A stretch of DNA of 64,000 nt from Microbacterium sp. (lineage in GTDB: Bacteria; Actinomycetota; Actinomycetes; Actinomycetales; Microbacteriaceae), in assembly GCF_011620665.1 (NCBI RefSeq), contig NZ_WOYQ01000069.1, positions 49,627 through 113,626 on the forward strand. Reading direction: 5' to 3'. Positions 51,239-60,801 of the stretch are shown in pieces (the first letter of the stretch is position 1; each line of letters starts with the position of its first letter). The notes under the pieces are model-generated. The model saw nothing but the letters and a program-made list of their open reading frames with translations. It was not told where the DNA came from and did no database searches. The translations under genes were made by a program, and so were the position numbers.

Positions 51239-52089
51239 ACGGCCGCACGGCACTTCGCTGGACCGGCTATCTCGCCTTCGCGGTAGCGTTCGCCGTCGCC
51301 TGCGCATTCCTGGCCAACTGGCAGTTCAGTCGTAACCAATGGCGGGAAGGGCAGCTGGAGCTCATCGCGGCCAACTACGACGCGGAACCGGTGCCCCTTG
51401 CCGAGGTGCTGCCGGTCGGAGGCTCCTTCCAGCCGGACGACGAATGGCATCCGATCACACTCGAGGGCCATTACCTCACCGAGCAGACGCTTCTCGCTCG
51501 CAACCGTGCCCACGGTGGGACGAGTGCGTTCGAAGTCCTGGTGCCGTTTCAAACCGACGACGGCCGCGTGTTCATCGTCGATCGCGGGTGGGTACCCCCC
51601 GCCGCAGACTCCCCGGACCCCGAGGCGGTCCCCTCCCCGCCGAGCGGTCAGGTGACCGTCACGGTGCGGCTCCGCCCGGGGGAAATGCTGCCGCCCTCGG
51701 GCCGGTCCGCTCCGGCTGGACAAGTGCCCACCATCAACCTGCCCCTGATCGGCGAGACGATCGGCGCCGATGACATCATCGACGGTGCATACGGGGTCCT
51801 GGTGAGCGAGGACCCCGCCGTGTCTCCGGTGCCGCAGGCGTTTGATTCTCCGTCGGAGGACCCCGGCCCGTACCTGTCCTACGCGATCCAGTGGATCCTG
51901 TTCGCCCTCATGGGCTTCGCGTTCATCTGGTACATCATCCGTACCGAGATCCAGCACAGCCGGGAGGATGCCGAAGAAGCAGCGGGCGGCGAGTCCGCGG
52001 CCTCCGTCCGGCGTCGGCGCGCACACGACCGGCGTGACCGCGACATGCAGGAGGAGGACTCTCTCGTCGACGAACTCATGCCCCGCTGA
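51235..52089 (+). CDS. SURF1 family protein
   Basis: 284 residues. Two transmembrane helices, near the N-terminus (about 9-28) and C-terminus (about 220-242, YAIQWILFALMGFAFIWYII split), flank the outer SURF1 domain with W-Q (ANWQFSRNQWR), ITLEGHYL and VDRGWVPP. SURF1 assists cytochrome aa3 oxidase assembly, probably heme a insertion. A charged cytoplasmic tail rich in Arg/Glu closes the protein. ATGA overlap with the small gene before it. Confidence 0.93.
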   Translation: MNGRTALRWTGYLAFAVAFAVACAFLANWQFSRNQWREGQLELIAANYDAEPVPLAEVLPVGGSFQPDDEWHPITLEGHYLTEQTLLARNRAHGGTSAFEVLVPFQTDDGRVFIVDRGWVPPAADSPDPEAVPSPPSGQVTVTVRLRPGEMLPPSGRSAPAGQVPTINLPLIGETIGADDIIDGAYGVLVSEDPAVSPVPQAFDSPSEDPGPYLSYAIQWILFALMGFAFIWYIIRTEIQHSREDAEEAAGGESAASVRRRRAHDRRDRDMQEEDSLVDELMPR

Positions 52090-52101
52090 AAGGCCGCAGA
52101 A

Positions 52102-53700
52102 TCACGCCAGCGTGACGAGATCAATGTAGTCGCGGCCCCAGATGTCCTCGACGCCATCCGGCAAGATGAGCACGCGCTCGGGATTGAGGGCTCGCACGGC
52201 TCCCTCGTCGTGCGAGACGAGCACGACAGCACCCTCATAGTGTGCCAGCGCTCCGAGGATCTCCTCGCGGCTGGCGGGGTCGAGGTTGTTGGTGGGCTCA
52301 TCGAGGAGCAGCATGTTGGCGGAAGAAACCACGAGGGTCGCGAGCGACAGGCGGGTCTTCTCCCCACCGGACAGGACTCCGGCGGGCTTGAGCACGTCGT
52401 CGCCCGTGAACAGGAACGAACCGAGCACCTTGCGGGCTTCGGTTGCGGTGATGTCGGGCGCCGCCGACATCATGTTCTCCAGCACCGAGCGATGCACGTC
52501 GAGGTTTTCGTGCTCCTGTGCGTAGTAGCCGATCCTCAGCCCGTATCCCGGCTCGATGACGCCGGTGTCGGGCGTGTCCACGCCGGCGAGCATGCGCAGC
52601 AGGGTTGTCTTGCCAGCACCGTTCAGGCCGAGGATGACGACCTTCGAACCACGGTCGATCGCGAGGTCAACATCGGTGAAGATCTCCAGCGAGCCATAGG
52701 ATTTCGACAGGTTCTTGGCCATCAGAGGGGTCTTGCCACACGGAGCGGGCTTGGGGAACCGCAGCTTCGCAACGCGATCCTCCTGGCGAACGTCCTCCAG
52801 ACCGGAGAGCATCTTCTCTGCGCGTGCGACCATCTGATGTGCTGCGGCGGCCTTGCTGGCCTTGGCGCCGAATCGGGCCGCCTGCAGCTGAAGCGCTGTC
52901 GCCTTCTTCTCGATGTTGACCCGCTCCTTCTTGCGGCGCTCCTCATCGGCCACCCGCTGGCGCAGATAGTTCTTCCAATTCATGTTGTAGATGTCGATGA
53001 CCTGGCGCATGGCGTCCAGATAGAAAACACGGTTGACGGTCTCTCCGACCAACTCCACGTCGTGGCTGATGACGATCAGACCGCCCTTGTAGTTCCCCAG
53101 GAACTCCCGCAGCCATACGACGCTGTCCGCGTCGAGGTGGTTGGTCGGCTCATCGAGGATCATCGTCTCCGCGTCTGAGAAGAGGATGCGAGCCAGTTCG
53201 ATACGGCGGCGCTGACCACCCGACAGCGTCTTGAGCGGCTGTTCGAGGATGCGGTCCGGCAGGGATAGGTTGTGCGCGATCGAGGCGGCCTCAGCCTCAG
53301 CCGCGTAACCACCGAGCGCTTCGAAACGCTCGGTGAGATTGCCGTAGCGGCGCATCGCCTTCGCTGCGACCTTCTCGTCGGCGTCGCCCATCTGCAGCGA
53401 GGCTTCGTGCATCTGCAGTGCCAGCGTGCCGAGCCCACGCGCATCGAGGATGCGGGTGCGGGCCAGCATTTCGGGGTCACCCGTGCGCGGGTCCTGCGGC
53501 AGGTACCCGAGCTCACCCGACCGATCGACCCTTCCGTCGGCGGGCAGGAGGTCGCCGGCGAGCACCTTCGTCAGCGTCGTCTTGCCGGCGCCATTGCGAC
53601 CGACCAAGCCGATCTTGTCGCCGTCCGACACGCGAAACGATACCTCCGACATGAGCGTGCGGGCACCCACGCGGATCTCGAGGTCATGTACGGCGAGCAC
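52102..53700 (-). CDS. ABC-F family ATPase
   Basis: 532 residues with two ABC domains in one chain and no membrane segments: Walker A GRNGAGKTT and GLNGAGKTT, signatures LSGGQRRRIELAR and LSGGEKTRLSLA, Walker B ILDEPTNHLD and LLDEPTNNLD. The linker (about 235-320, KNYLRQRVADEERRKKERVNIEKK split) is the P-site tRNA interaction motif. ABC-F proteins act on ribosomes in translation or antibiotic resistance; the subtype is not clear. GTG start; a -10-like TAGACT is at 53755-53760 on the minus strand. Confidence 0.93.
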   Translation of the reverse strand: MLAVHDLEIRVGARTLMSEVSFRVSDGDKIGLVGRNGAGKTTLTKVLAGDLLPADGRVDRSGELGYLPQDPRTGDPEMLARTRILDARGLGTLALQMHEASLQMGDADEKVAAKAMRRYGNLTERFEALGGYAAEAEAASIAHNLSLPDRILEQPLKTLSGGQRRRIELARILFSDAETMILDEPTNHLDADSVVWLREFLGNYKGGLIVISHDVELVGETVNRVFYLDAMRQVIDIYNMNWKNYLRQRVADEERRKKERVNIEKKATALQLQAARFGAKASKAAAAHQMVARAEKMLSGLEDVRQEDRVAKLRFPKPAPCGKTPLMAKNLSKSYGSLEIFTDVDLAIDRGSKVVILGLNGAGKTTLLRMLAGVDTPDTGVIEPGYGLRIGYYAQEHENLDVHRSVLENMMSAAPDITATEARKVLGSFLFTGDDVLKPAGVLSGGEKTRLSLATLVVSSANMLLLDEPTNNLDPASREEILGALAHYEGAVVLVSHDEGAVRALNPERVLILPDGVEDIWGRDYIDLVTLA

Positions 53701-53875
53701 AGCGGACGTCCGTTCTTCTGCGGTGATGGGTTGCGGCCGATGGGCCAGCCCTTCAGTCTACCCGGCCTCTCCGCGCCCCGTCGCCGCACCCCCGAAGATC
53801 ACGATTCTCCCGCTCACCCGGCGCAGGCTCGGAACTTCGGTCCACGGCGACCAACAAGTCACGCGACGCACCCCT

Positions 53876-53881
53876 TAGGCT
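53876..53881 (+). promoter_or_regulatory. -10 box TAGGCT for bioY
   Basis: TAGGCT lies about 44 bases before ATG 53926, with an AAAGGAGAAGC ribosome site just before the start: a leadered promoter. Confidence 0.5.
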
Positions 53882-53925
53882 GATCGCGATGCCCCGGCCA
53901 CCCGGCCGCCTGCCAAAGGAGAAGC

Positions 53926-54558
53926 ATGTCCCTCTCTGCCGCGGTCCGCCGACCCGTCCTCATCGACCTCCTCGCCCGACCCTCCGATCGGACCCGCGCA
54001 TTCGCTTTGGATGCCGCGCTGGTCGTCACCGGAGCGACCCTCGTCGCTCTGCTGGCCCAGGTCGAGGTTCCTCTGTGGCCCGTGCCGGTCACCGGCCAGA
54101 CCCTCGGCGTCGTCATTGCGGGCGCCGCGCTCGGCGCCCGGCGAGGCGCGGCAGCGCTCGTGACCTACCTGCTGGCCGGCCTGGCGGGGCTCCCCGTCTT
54201 CGCAGGGTTCAGCGGCACGATCGCGGCCGTCATGAAGCCCAGCTTCGGATTCATCCTCGGCTTCATCGTGGCGGCGTTCGTCGCCGGATGGTTCGCCGAA
54301 CGCGCGTGGGACCGCCGGCCGCTCCGTGCGTTCGTCGGGTTTGCGGCCGCCAGTGTCATCCCGTTCCTGTTCGGCATCCCCTACATGGCGTTCATCCTCA
54401 ACACCGTCGGCGGAGGTTCGTTCGGGATCGGCGAGATCCTCTCGTTCGGCCTGTGGCCATTCATCGTCGGCGGCCTCATCAAGGCCGCGATCGCGGCGCT
54501 GGTGATCCCCACCGCGTGGGCGGGCGTGCGCGCCGCCGACCGAAGCAAGGACGCCTGA
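53926..54558 (+). CDS. bioY: Biotin transporter BioY
   Basis: 210-residue S-component of an ECF-type biotin transporter with about six helices. VPVTGQTLGVVIAGAALGARRGAAALVTYLLAG (split) and GLPVFAG with the following GFILGFIVAAFVAGW block are the BioY signature. No bioM/bioN genes are adjacent, so it probably uses a shared ECF module or works alone. The start is set by AAGGAG. Confidence 0.94.
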   Translation: MSLSAAVRRPVLIDLLARPSDRTRAFALDAALVVTGATLVALLAQVEVPLWPVPVTGQTLGVVIAGAALGARRGAAALVTYLLAGLAGLPVFAGFSGTIAAVMKPSFGFILGFIVAAFVAGWFAERAWDRRPLRAFVGFAAASVIPFLFGIPYMAFILNTVGGGSFGIGEILSFGLWPFIVGGLIKAAIAALVIPTAWAGVRAADRSKDA

Positions 54559-54639
54559 CCCGCCAGACTCCCGCCCCGGCTCCGGCATCCTGACCTTCAG
54601 GAAGCCTGCAGCGAACTGGCGCACGACCGCTCTCCTAGG

Positions 54640-54658
54640 TAATGTAAGGCTATCCTTA
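54640..54658 (+). promoter_or_regulatory. DtxR/IdeR-type iron box
   Basis: The 19 bases beginning TAATGTAAGG are centred on the inverted repeat GTAAGG-CTAT-CCTTAC and match the DtxR/IdeR consensus at about 14 of 19 positions. It lies 21 bases before the siderophore-uptake operon, so iron repression is expected. Confidence 0.75.
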
Positions 54659-54679
54659 CCGCCTATCGAAGGAACCGTC

Positions 54680-55732
54680 GTGCCTCGACTTGCCTCCATC
54701 GCCGCTCTCTCGGTCGCCGCCGCGCTCCTGCTCTCCGGGTGTGCGGGCTCCGGCTCCATCGCTGCCTCATCATCCACGCCCGCAGCGACGCCGAGTGCCG
54801 ACCTCGCTGATGGGGTCTTTCCTGTCACGATCAGGCACGCATTCGGCGAAACCACGATCATCGAGAAGCCCGATCGCATCGCGACGGTCTCCTGGGCAAA
54901 TCACGAGGTGCCGCTGGCTCTGGGCACCGTGCCGGTTGGAATGAGCCGAGCCGGTTGGGGCGACGACGATGGCAATGGCGTCCTTCCCTGGGTCGAGGAC
55001 AAGCTGGCCGAGTTGGGGGCAGATGCTCCGGTGCTCTTCGACGAGACCGACGGCATCCCTTTCGAAGATGTCGCTGACACCGAGCCCGACGTCATCCTGG
55101 CCTCCTATTCCGGCCTGACGCAGGAAGAGTACGACACGCTCTCCGCGATCGCGCCGGTCGTGGCGTATCCCGAGATCGCATGGAGCACCTCCTATCAAGA
55201 CATGATCGCCATGAACTCCGCGGCGATCGGCCTCGCCGCCAGTGGCCGCGCACTGATCGCAGAACTCGACGCACAGGTGAAGGAAGCGATGACCGCGCAA
55301 CCCGCCCTCGCCGGTGCTCGCGTTCTGTTCTCTTACCTGGATCCGGCCGATCTCAGCCGGATCGGCTTCTACACGACCGCGGACACCCGACCCGGGTTCC
55401 TTGACAGCCTCGGCCTGCCGGTCCCGGAGGTCGTGGCAGAGGAGTCCATGGCCAACCCGACCCTGTTCTACACGCAAGTGAGCGCCGAGCAGGCCGACCG
55501 CTTCGCTGACGTGGACGTCTTCGTCACCTACGGCGACCCGGATGGCACGATCATCGCCACTCTTCAGGGAGACCCGCTGCTCTCGCAGATCCCGGCGATC
55601 GCGGAGGGCCGTATCGCCGTCCTCGAGAACGACACACCCCTCGCTGCCTCGGCCAACCCTTCGCCCCTGTCGATCCCGTGGGGAATCGACAGGTACTTTG
55701 CCGTACTGGCCGGCGCTCGTAGTGCGCGCTGA
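54680..55732 (+). CDS. Iron-siderophore ABC transporter substrate-binding lipoprotein
   Basis: 350 residues. Signal peptide with lipobox LLLSGC, lipid-anchored outside. The FecB/FhuD-like helical-backbone fold shows IEKPDRIATVSWANHEVPLALG, EPDVILASYSGLTQEEYDTLSAIAPVVAYP (split) and FVTYGDPDG. It captures ferric siderophore for the permeases that follow. GAAGGAA precedes GTG 54680. First gene of an operon behind the iron box. Confidence 0.94.
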   Translation: MPRLASIAALSVAAALLLSGCAGSGSIAASSSTPAATPSADLADGVFPVTIRHAFGETTIIEKPDRIATVSWANHEVPLALGTVPVGMSRAGWGDDDGNGVLPWVEDKLAELGADAPVLFDETDGIPFEDVADTEPDVILASYSGLTQEEYDTLSAIAPVVAYPEIAWSTSYQDMIAMNSAAIGLAASGRALIAELDAQVKEAMTAQPALAGARVLFSYLDPADLSRIGFYTTADTRPGFLDSLGLPVPEVVAEESMANPTLFYTQVSAEQADRFADVDVFVTYGDPDGTIIATLQGDPLLSQIPAIAEGRIAVLENDTPLAASANPSPLSIPWGIDRYFAVLAGARSAR

Positions 55733-55737
55733 ACCCC

Positions 55738-56778
55738 ATGACCGTCCTCGCGACGCACGCTGCACGAGACAGCGCCGTGCGGCACCCCGTGACGACGCGG
55801 ATCATATGGTTCGCGGTCGTGCTCGGCCTGCTGGCCGTCCTGTGCGTCGCCTCGGTGTCATTCGGCGTGCGCGATGTCTCTCCAGCGGAGATCACCGCGG
55901 GTCTTCGCGGTGACACCTCGACGATCGCCTCAGCGGCGGTGGCGGCGCGGATTCCCCGCGCGGTGCTCGCGGTTCTCGTCGGCGCCGCCCTCGCCCTCGC
56001 CGGCGCGGCGATGCAGGCGATCACGCGGAACCCTCTGGCCGATCCTGGCATCCTGGGAGTATCGGGCGGCGCCTCTCTCGCCGTCGTCATCGGCATCGCC
56101 TACTTCTCTCTCACTGATCCCTACGTCACGATGGCGGTAGCAATCGTCGGGTCGGCCGCCGCAGCCGTCCTCGTCTACACGGTCGGCTCGCTCGGGGCCG
56201 AGGGCGCCACCCCGCTCACGCTTGCGCTTGCCGGGGCGGCGGTGACTGCCGCGCTCATGTCGCTCGTGAGCGCTGTCCTCCTTCCGCGCACCGACGTGAT
56301 GGAGTCCTTCCGGTTCTGGCAGATCGGTGGGGTAGGGGGCGCGAACTGGGATCGCATCGGGGTGGTCACACCCGTGCTGCTGATCGGTGCGTTCATCGTT
56401 CTGGCCTCCGCGCGCGGCATGAACTCACTCACGCTCGGCGACGAGGTCGCGACCAGCCTCGGCGAGCGCGTGACCCGCACCCGGCTCATTGCCGCGGCCG
56501 GCGCCGTGATCCTCTGCGGTGCGGCGACCGCGGTCGCCGGCCCCATCGCCTTCGTCGGACTCGTGATCCCGCACATGTGCCGACTGCTTGTGGGTCCCGA
56601 TCACCGCTGGCTCATTCCGTTCGCCGCCGTAGCCGGAGCCGCACTCCTTGTCGCATCCGACGTGATCGGCCGTCTGGTGTCCCGCCCCAGCGAGATCGAG
56701 GTCGGCATCATCACGGCGCTCGTCGGCGCTCCGGTATTCATCGCCATCGTGCGTCGCCAACGGGTGCGGGGACTGTGA
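55738..56778 (+). CDS. FecCD-family iron-siderophore permease, subunit 1
   Basis: 346-residue membrane protein of the BtuC/FecD family with about ten helices. Characteristic segments: RIPRAVLAVLVGAALALAGAAMQ split, NPLADPGILGVSGGA, and the coupling GPIAFVGLVIPHMCRLLVGPDHR. It lies 5 bases after the binding protein and overlaps the second permease by 4 bases. Confidence 0.95.
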   Translation: MTVLATHAARDSAVRHPVTTRIIWFAVVLGLLAVLCVASVSFGVRDVSPAEITAGLRGDTSTIASAAVAARIPRAVLAVLVGAALALAGAAMQAITRNPLADPGILGVSGGASLAVVIGIAYFSLTDPYVTMAVAIVGSAAAAVLVYTVGSLGAEGATPLTLALAGAAVTAALMSLVSAVLLPRTDVMESFRFWQIGGVGGANWDRIGVVTPVLLIGAFIVLASARGMNSLTLGDEVATSLGERVTRTRLIAAAGAVILCGAATAVAGPIAFVGLVIPHMCRLLVGPDHRWLIPFAAVAGAALLVASDVIGRLVSRPSEIEVGIITALVGAPVFIAIVRRQRVRGL

Positions 56779-57833
56779 CCGCCGTCGCAGTACCGAGGGC
56801 GCCACTCGCCGACGTCGAAGCGGTCGCATCCGGCCGGCGTCGACGCGCGCGCGAGCAGATGCGGACCGTCAGCGTCCTCTCGGGTCTCACGATCGCGCTC
56901 TTCGGACTGAGCCTGACGATCGGCAGTACGTTCTACTCCCCCGCAGACGTCGTTCGCGTGATCCTCGGCGAGCAGGTTCCGGCGGCCTCGTTCACAGTCG
57001 GGACCCTCCGCCTTCCGCGCGCGGTGACGGCTCTGCTGACCGGCGTCGGATTCGGCATCGCCGGCGTCGTCTTTCAGACCCTGCTGCGCAATCCACTCGC
57101 CTCGCCCGACATCATCGGCATCTCCTCGGGCGCCAGCGCTGCAGCGGTGTTCGGCATCGTGGTCCTATCCCTGAGCGAGGGCGCCGTGTCCGCACTCGCC
57201 CTCACCGGGGCGCTGGCAACGGCTCTGGTGATCTATGTGCTGTCCCACCGCGGTGGCTTCGCCGGCACACGGCTCATCCTCACCGGTATCGGCATCGCGG
57301 CCATGCTGAACGCCATGGTCACCTTCGTGCTCTCGCGCGCCGCCGCGTGGGACCTCCAGGCCGCGATGCGGTGGATCAGCGGCAGTCTGAATGGGGCAAA
57401 CTGGACGACCGTGGTAACGCTCGCCCTCGGCTGCGCGGTACTGGCGCCGCTCCTGATCTCACAGTCGCGCGCGCTGAGCATCCTGCACCTCGGCGATGAC
57501 TCAGCCGCAGCTCTCGGACTCCGCGTCGACCGCACACGCATCATCCTCATCATCTGCGCCGTCGGATTGCTGGCCTTCGCCACTGCGGCAGCCGGGCCGA
57601 TCGCATTCGTTGCGTTCATGGCGGGTCCCATCGCGGTGCGCCTCGTCGGCTCGGGATCTGCGCTGGTCCTTTCGGCCGGGCTCGTCGGTGCCGTCCTGGT
57701 CATGGCATCAGACCTGATCGGTCAGTTTGCCTTCGACACGCGCTACCCCGTCGGAGTCATCACCGGCGTGCTCGGAGGTCCCTACCTGATCTTCCTGCTC
57801 ATCCGCACGAACCGCGCGGGAGGCGCAATATGA
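56775..57833 (+). CDS. FecCD-family iron-siderophore permease, subunit 2
   Basis: 352 residues, same family: RLPRAVTALLTGVGFGIAGVVFQ (split), NPLASPDIIGISSGASAAA, GPIAFVAFMAGPIAVRLVG. It forms a heterodimeric pore with subunit 1. GTG 56775 overlaps the previous stop (GTGA) and its own stop overlaps the ATPase start (ATGA). Confidence 0.95.
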   Translation: MTAVAVPRAPLADVEAVASGRRRRAREQMRTVSVLSGLTIALFGLSLTIGSTFYSPADVVRVILGEQVPAASFTVGTLRLPRAVTALLTGVGFGIAGVVFQTLLRNPLASPDIIGISSGASAAAVFGIVVLSLSEGAVSALALTGALATALVIYVLSHRGGFAGTRLILTGIGIAAMLNAMVTFVLSRAAAWDLQAAMRWISGSLNGANWTTVVTLALGCAVLAPLLISQSRALSILHLGDDSAAALGLRVDRTRIILIICAVGLLAFATAAAGPIAFVAFMAGPIAVRLVGSGSALVLSAGLVGAVLVMASDLIGQFAFDTRYPVGVITGVLGGPYLIFLLIRTNRAGGAI

Positions 57834-58669
57834 CCGAATCCCATCACCTCGCAGCAGAGACCCTCTCCCTCGCCTACGGCGACCGTCTCGTGGTCGAGGG
57901 TCTTGACCTCCAGCTGCCTGCGGGCGCCGTCACCGCAATCGTCGGCGCCAACGGCTGCGGAAAGTCCACTCTGCTCCGTGCCCTCGCGCGGCTTCTGCCT
58001 GCCCGGTCCGGAAGAGTTGTGCTCGACGACTCGGATATCCGGACTCGCCCGACCAAGGAGGTGGCGCGGATACTGGGGCTCCTCCCACAGAGCCCTGTCG
58101 CTCCCGAGGGGATCGCGGTGGCCGACCTCGTGGGACGCGGCCGGCATCCGCACCAGCGTGCCCTGGCACGGTGGAACGCAAAGGATGACGCAGCCGTCGC
58201 CGATGCACTCGCGGCCACCGGAACGGCGGACCTCGCCGACCGCGCGCTCGATGAGCTCTCCGGCGGGCAGCGCCAGCGGGTGTGGATCGCCATGGCACTC
58301 GCTCAAGAGACGGACATCCTGCTGCTCGATGAGCCGACGACCTTCCTGGACGTCGCCCATCAGGTCGAGATCCTCGACCTGATCCGCGACCTGAACGACG
58401 ATAACGGTACGACGATCGTCATGGTGTTGCACGATATGAACATGGCGGCCCGCTACGCGGATCACCTGGTCGCGCTGTCCTCGGGTCGGATCGTCGCCGC
58501 GGGTGCCCCTTCGGACGTGATCACCAGTCAGATGATCCGCGAGGTTTTCGGCGTCGACTGTCAGGTGATCGAAGACCCCGTATCGGGCGCACCGCTCGTG
58601 CTCCCGCGGGGACGACACCGCATACGCCCCACGGCGACGGGAGCCGGAGCAACCGGCGGGCCACGATGA
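57830..58669 (+). CDS. Iron-siderophore ABC transporter ATP-binding protein
   Basis: 279 residues, FecE/FepC type: Walker A GANGCGKSTLL, signature LSGGQRQRVWIAMALAQ, Walker B ILLLDEPTTFLD and switch His in VLHDMNMAARYAD. It powers the two permeases. Coupled by 4-base overlaps on both sides. Confidence 0.96.
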   Translation: MTESHHLAAETLSLAYGDRLVVEGLDLQLPAGAVTAIVGANGCGKSTLLRALARLLPARSGRVVLDDSDIRTRPTKEVARILGLLPQSPVAPEGIAVADLVGRGRHPHQRALARWNAKDDAAVADALAATGTADLADRALDELSGGQRQRVWIAMALAQETDILLLDEPTTFLDVAHQVEILDLIRDLNDDNGTTIVMVLHDMNMAARYADHLVALSSGRIVAAGAPSDVITSQMIREVFGVDCQVIEDPVSGAPLVLPRGRHRIRPTATGAGATGGPR

Positions 58670-59574
58670 ACGGAAGGAGGCCCACCAGTAGGTTCTTTCG
58701 CGCCCGCGTGACCGCCATCACGGAGCTGACTCCGAGCTTCCGCCGGTTCACCTTCAGCGGCCCGGACCTCGTCGACTTCGGTGACACCGGGCTGGACCAG
58801 CGCATCAAGGTCGTCTTCCCCTCTGGCGGAACGACCCTGGACGACATGCCTGTCGGCGAGGACTGGTGGACACGGTGGCGCGAATTGCCGGAAGGCTCCC
58901 GGCCGTCCATTCGCACATACACGACGCGGTACGTGCGCCCGGCGCTGCGCGAAGTCGACATCGACATGGTCGTGCACGACGTCCAGGGCCCCGCCTCCGC
59001 CTGGGTACAGGGTGCGACCCCCGATGACGAGGTGCTGATCTTCGCCCCGACCTCATCCCACGCCGGCGTGAGTCCCGGCATCGACTTCGTGCCTCCAGCG
59101 CGGACCGGACACATCCTGCTGGCCGGCGACGAGACGGCCGCGCCGGCGATCGCCGTCATCCTCGAGCAGCTGCCCCCGGCGGCGCGCGGCGTCGTCGTCC
59201 TCGAAGTGCCCGATCCGCGAGACCAGAGCTACCTCCCCCACCACGACGGGTTCGAGTACCGGGTTGCCGCCCGCGCCGGCGCGCCTCGCCACGGGCACCT
59301 GGTCGCTGCTGTCGAAGACGCTGCTGCACGACTGACGCCCACCCGTCGGGGCTCCCACGTCGAAGAGATCGATATCGATCGCGACGTCCTCTGGGAGGTG
59401 CCGCGGACGGCGAAGGGCGGCGCGGCACTGAAGAGCGCGCCGCTCTACGCCTGGCTGGCAGGTGAGGCGGGGGCCATCAGGACCCTGCGTCGTCACCTTG
59501 TGGCGGGGCGCGGAGTCGATCGCCGTGCGGTCGCATTCATGGGCTATTGGCGGGTCGGCAAGGCGGAGAGCTGA
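58666..59574 (+). CDS. Siderophore-interacting protein (FAD-dependent ferric reductase)
   Basis: 302 residues of the ViuB/SIP family. The FAD-binding barrel has RPSIRTYTTRYVRPALREVDIDMVVHD (split), and the NAD(P)H-binding domain has HILLAGDETAAPAIAVILEQLP and a final VAFMGYWRVG. It reduces ferric siderophores in the cytosol to release iron. Last gene of the operon. Confidence 0.95.
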   Translation: MNGRRPTSRFFRARVTAITELTPSFRRFTFSGPDLVDFGDTGLDQRIKVVFPSGGTTLDDMPVGEDWWTRWRELPEGSRPSIRTYTTRYVRPALREVDIDMVVHDVQGPASAWVQGATPDDEVLIFAPTSSHAGVSPGIDFVPPARTGHILLAGDETAAPAIAVILEQLPPAARGVVVLEVPDPRDQSYLPHHDGFEYRVAARAGAPRHGHLVAAVEDAAARLTPTRRGSHVEEIDIDRDVLWEVPRTAKGGAALKSAPLYAWLAGEAGAIRTLRRHLVAGRGVDRRAVAFMGYWRVGKAES

Positions 59575-59613
59575 GCGTTCGTCTGCTCGAGCGATCGCAG
59601 AGCCCGCCACCCG

Positions 59614-60774
59614 TCACGCGTGCGTCAGTGCGCCCATCCGAGCGAAGGCTTCACGCAGCACGTCAGGAGAGCACCCGAAGTTGAGGCGCGCGTATCCTGC
59701 ACCACCCGAGCCGAACTCGGGTCCGTGGTGCAGCGCGACACGCGCGCCGGTCAGCACTGTTCGCGCCGGGTCGGCACCCCAGCCATACGCCGACAGGTCG
59801 AGCCACGCGAGGAAACCCGCATCCGGCACCTGGAAGCGAGCCTTTGGCAAGTGTTCGGTCAGGAGCTCGGCGAGCAGGATGCGGTTCTCGTCGAGGCGCG
59901 CCAGCAACGCGTCGAGCCACGCATCGGACGCCTCATCGAAAGCGGCCACGGCGGCGATCGCACCGAACAGGCCCGTGCGCCACTCAACCTCGCGCGGAAG
60001 TGACCGCACGACGGCGGTCGTCGCGTCGCCACCGGTGAGGATCAGCGCACACTTCAGCCCGGCCAGATTGAACGCCTTCGATGCACTCGTCACGGCATAG
60101 CCGACCTCGGCAGCCATGGCGGACGCGGTCAGGAAAGGAGTGAACCCGGTGCTGGGCCGGGCCAGCGGCGCATGGATCTCATCGCTGATGACGACAGCAC
60201 CGTGACGCGCTGCGATCTCGGCAAGCGCCGCCAAGCTCTCCTTCGAGTGAGCGGTACCGGTCGGGTTATGGGGATTGCAGAGCAGCATGGCGCGAGCGCC
60301 GCCCACCAGAGCCGACTCGATCCCGGCGAGATCGAGGAGCCAGCCGTCACCGGAGGTGAGCAGCGGCACCTCTTCGGCGATACCGCCCGCTTCCTCGATG
60401 CAGAAGAAGAACGGCGGGTACACCGGCGGTGTGACGACGACGCGATCACCGGGTGCGACGGTGACGCGGAGAAGCTCGACCACGCCCATCATCACATCGC
60501 CCGTCCAGCTCACGCGCGTCGGATCGAGCTCCCAGCCGAAGCGTCGGCGCGCGAAGCCGGCATACGCCTCACGCAACCCCGGATCCTGCGGCGTGTATCC
60601 CGTATCACCGATTTCGACGGCCTCTGCCAGCGCCGCTCGGATCGGCTCGGCCAGAGCGAAGTCGGTTTCCGCGACGAACAGAGGCAGCACGTCGTCGGGG
60701 AACGTCCGCCACTTCGTGCTCGAACGGCGGCGGAGGGTCTCCAAGGGCAGTGCTTCCAAGGGTGCGATGCTCAC
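59614..60774 (-). CDS. MalY/PatB-type PLP-dependent aminotransferase or C-S lyase
   Basis: 386 residues, fold type I. VSWTGDVMMGVVELLRV, LLCNPHNPTGTAHS, VVISDEIHAPLA, and the PLP lysine in AVTSASKAFNLAGLKCAL all fit the MalY/PatB group, which often cleaves cystathionine or cysteine. It follows the SUF genes on the same strand, so sulfur release for cluster assembly is conceivable, but it has its own promoter. Confidence 0.9.
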   Translation of the reverse strand: MSIAPLEALPLETLRRRSSTKWRTFPDDVLPLFVAETDFALAEPIRAALAEAVEIGDTGYTPQDPGLREAYAGFARRRFGWELDPTRVSWTGDVMMGVVELLRVTVAPGDRVVVTPPVYPPFFFCIEEAGGIAEEVPLLTSGDGWLLDLAGIESALVGGARAMLLCNPHNPTGTAHSKESLAALAEIAARHGAVVISDEIHAPLARPSTGFTPFLTASAMAAEVGYAVTSASKAFNLAGLKCALILTGGDATTAVVRSLPREVEWRTGLFGAIAAVAAFDEASDAWLDALLARLDENRILLAELLTEHLPKARFQVPDAGFLAWLDLSAYGWGADPARTVLTGARVALHHGPEFGSGGAGYARLNFGCSPDVLREAFARMGALTHA

Positions 60775-60780
60775 CCTGCG

Positions 60781-60786
60781 AGCCTA
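60781..60786 (-). promoter_or_regulatory. -10 box TAGGCT for the PLP lyase
   Basis: Minus-strand TAGGCT, 6 bases, then GTG 60774. Confidence 0.6.
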
Positions 60787-60801
60787 TCGACGTGGGCGCG
60801 G

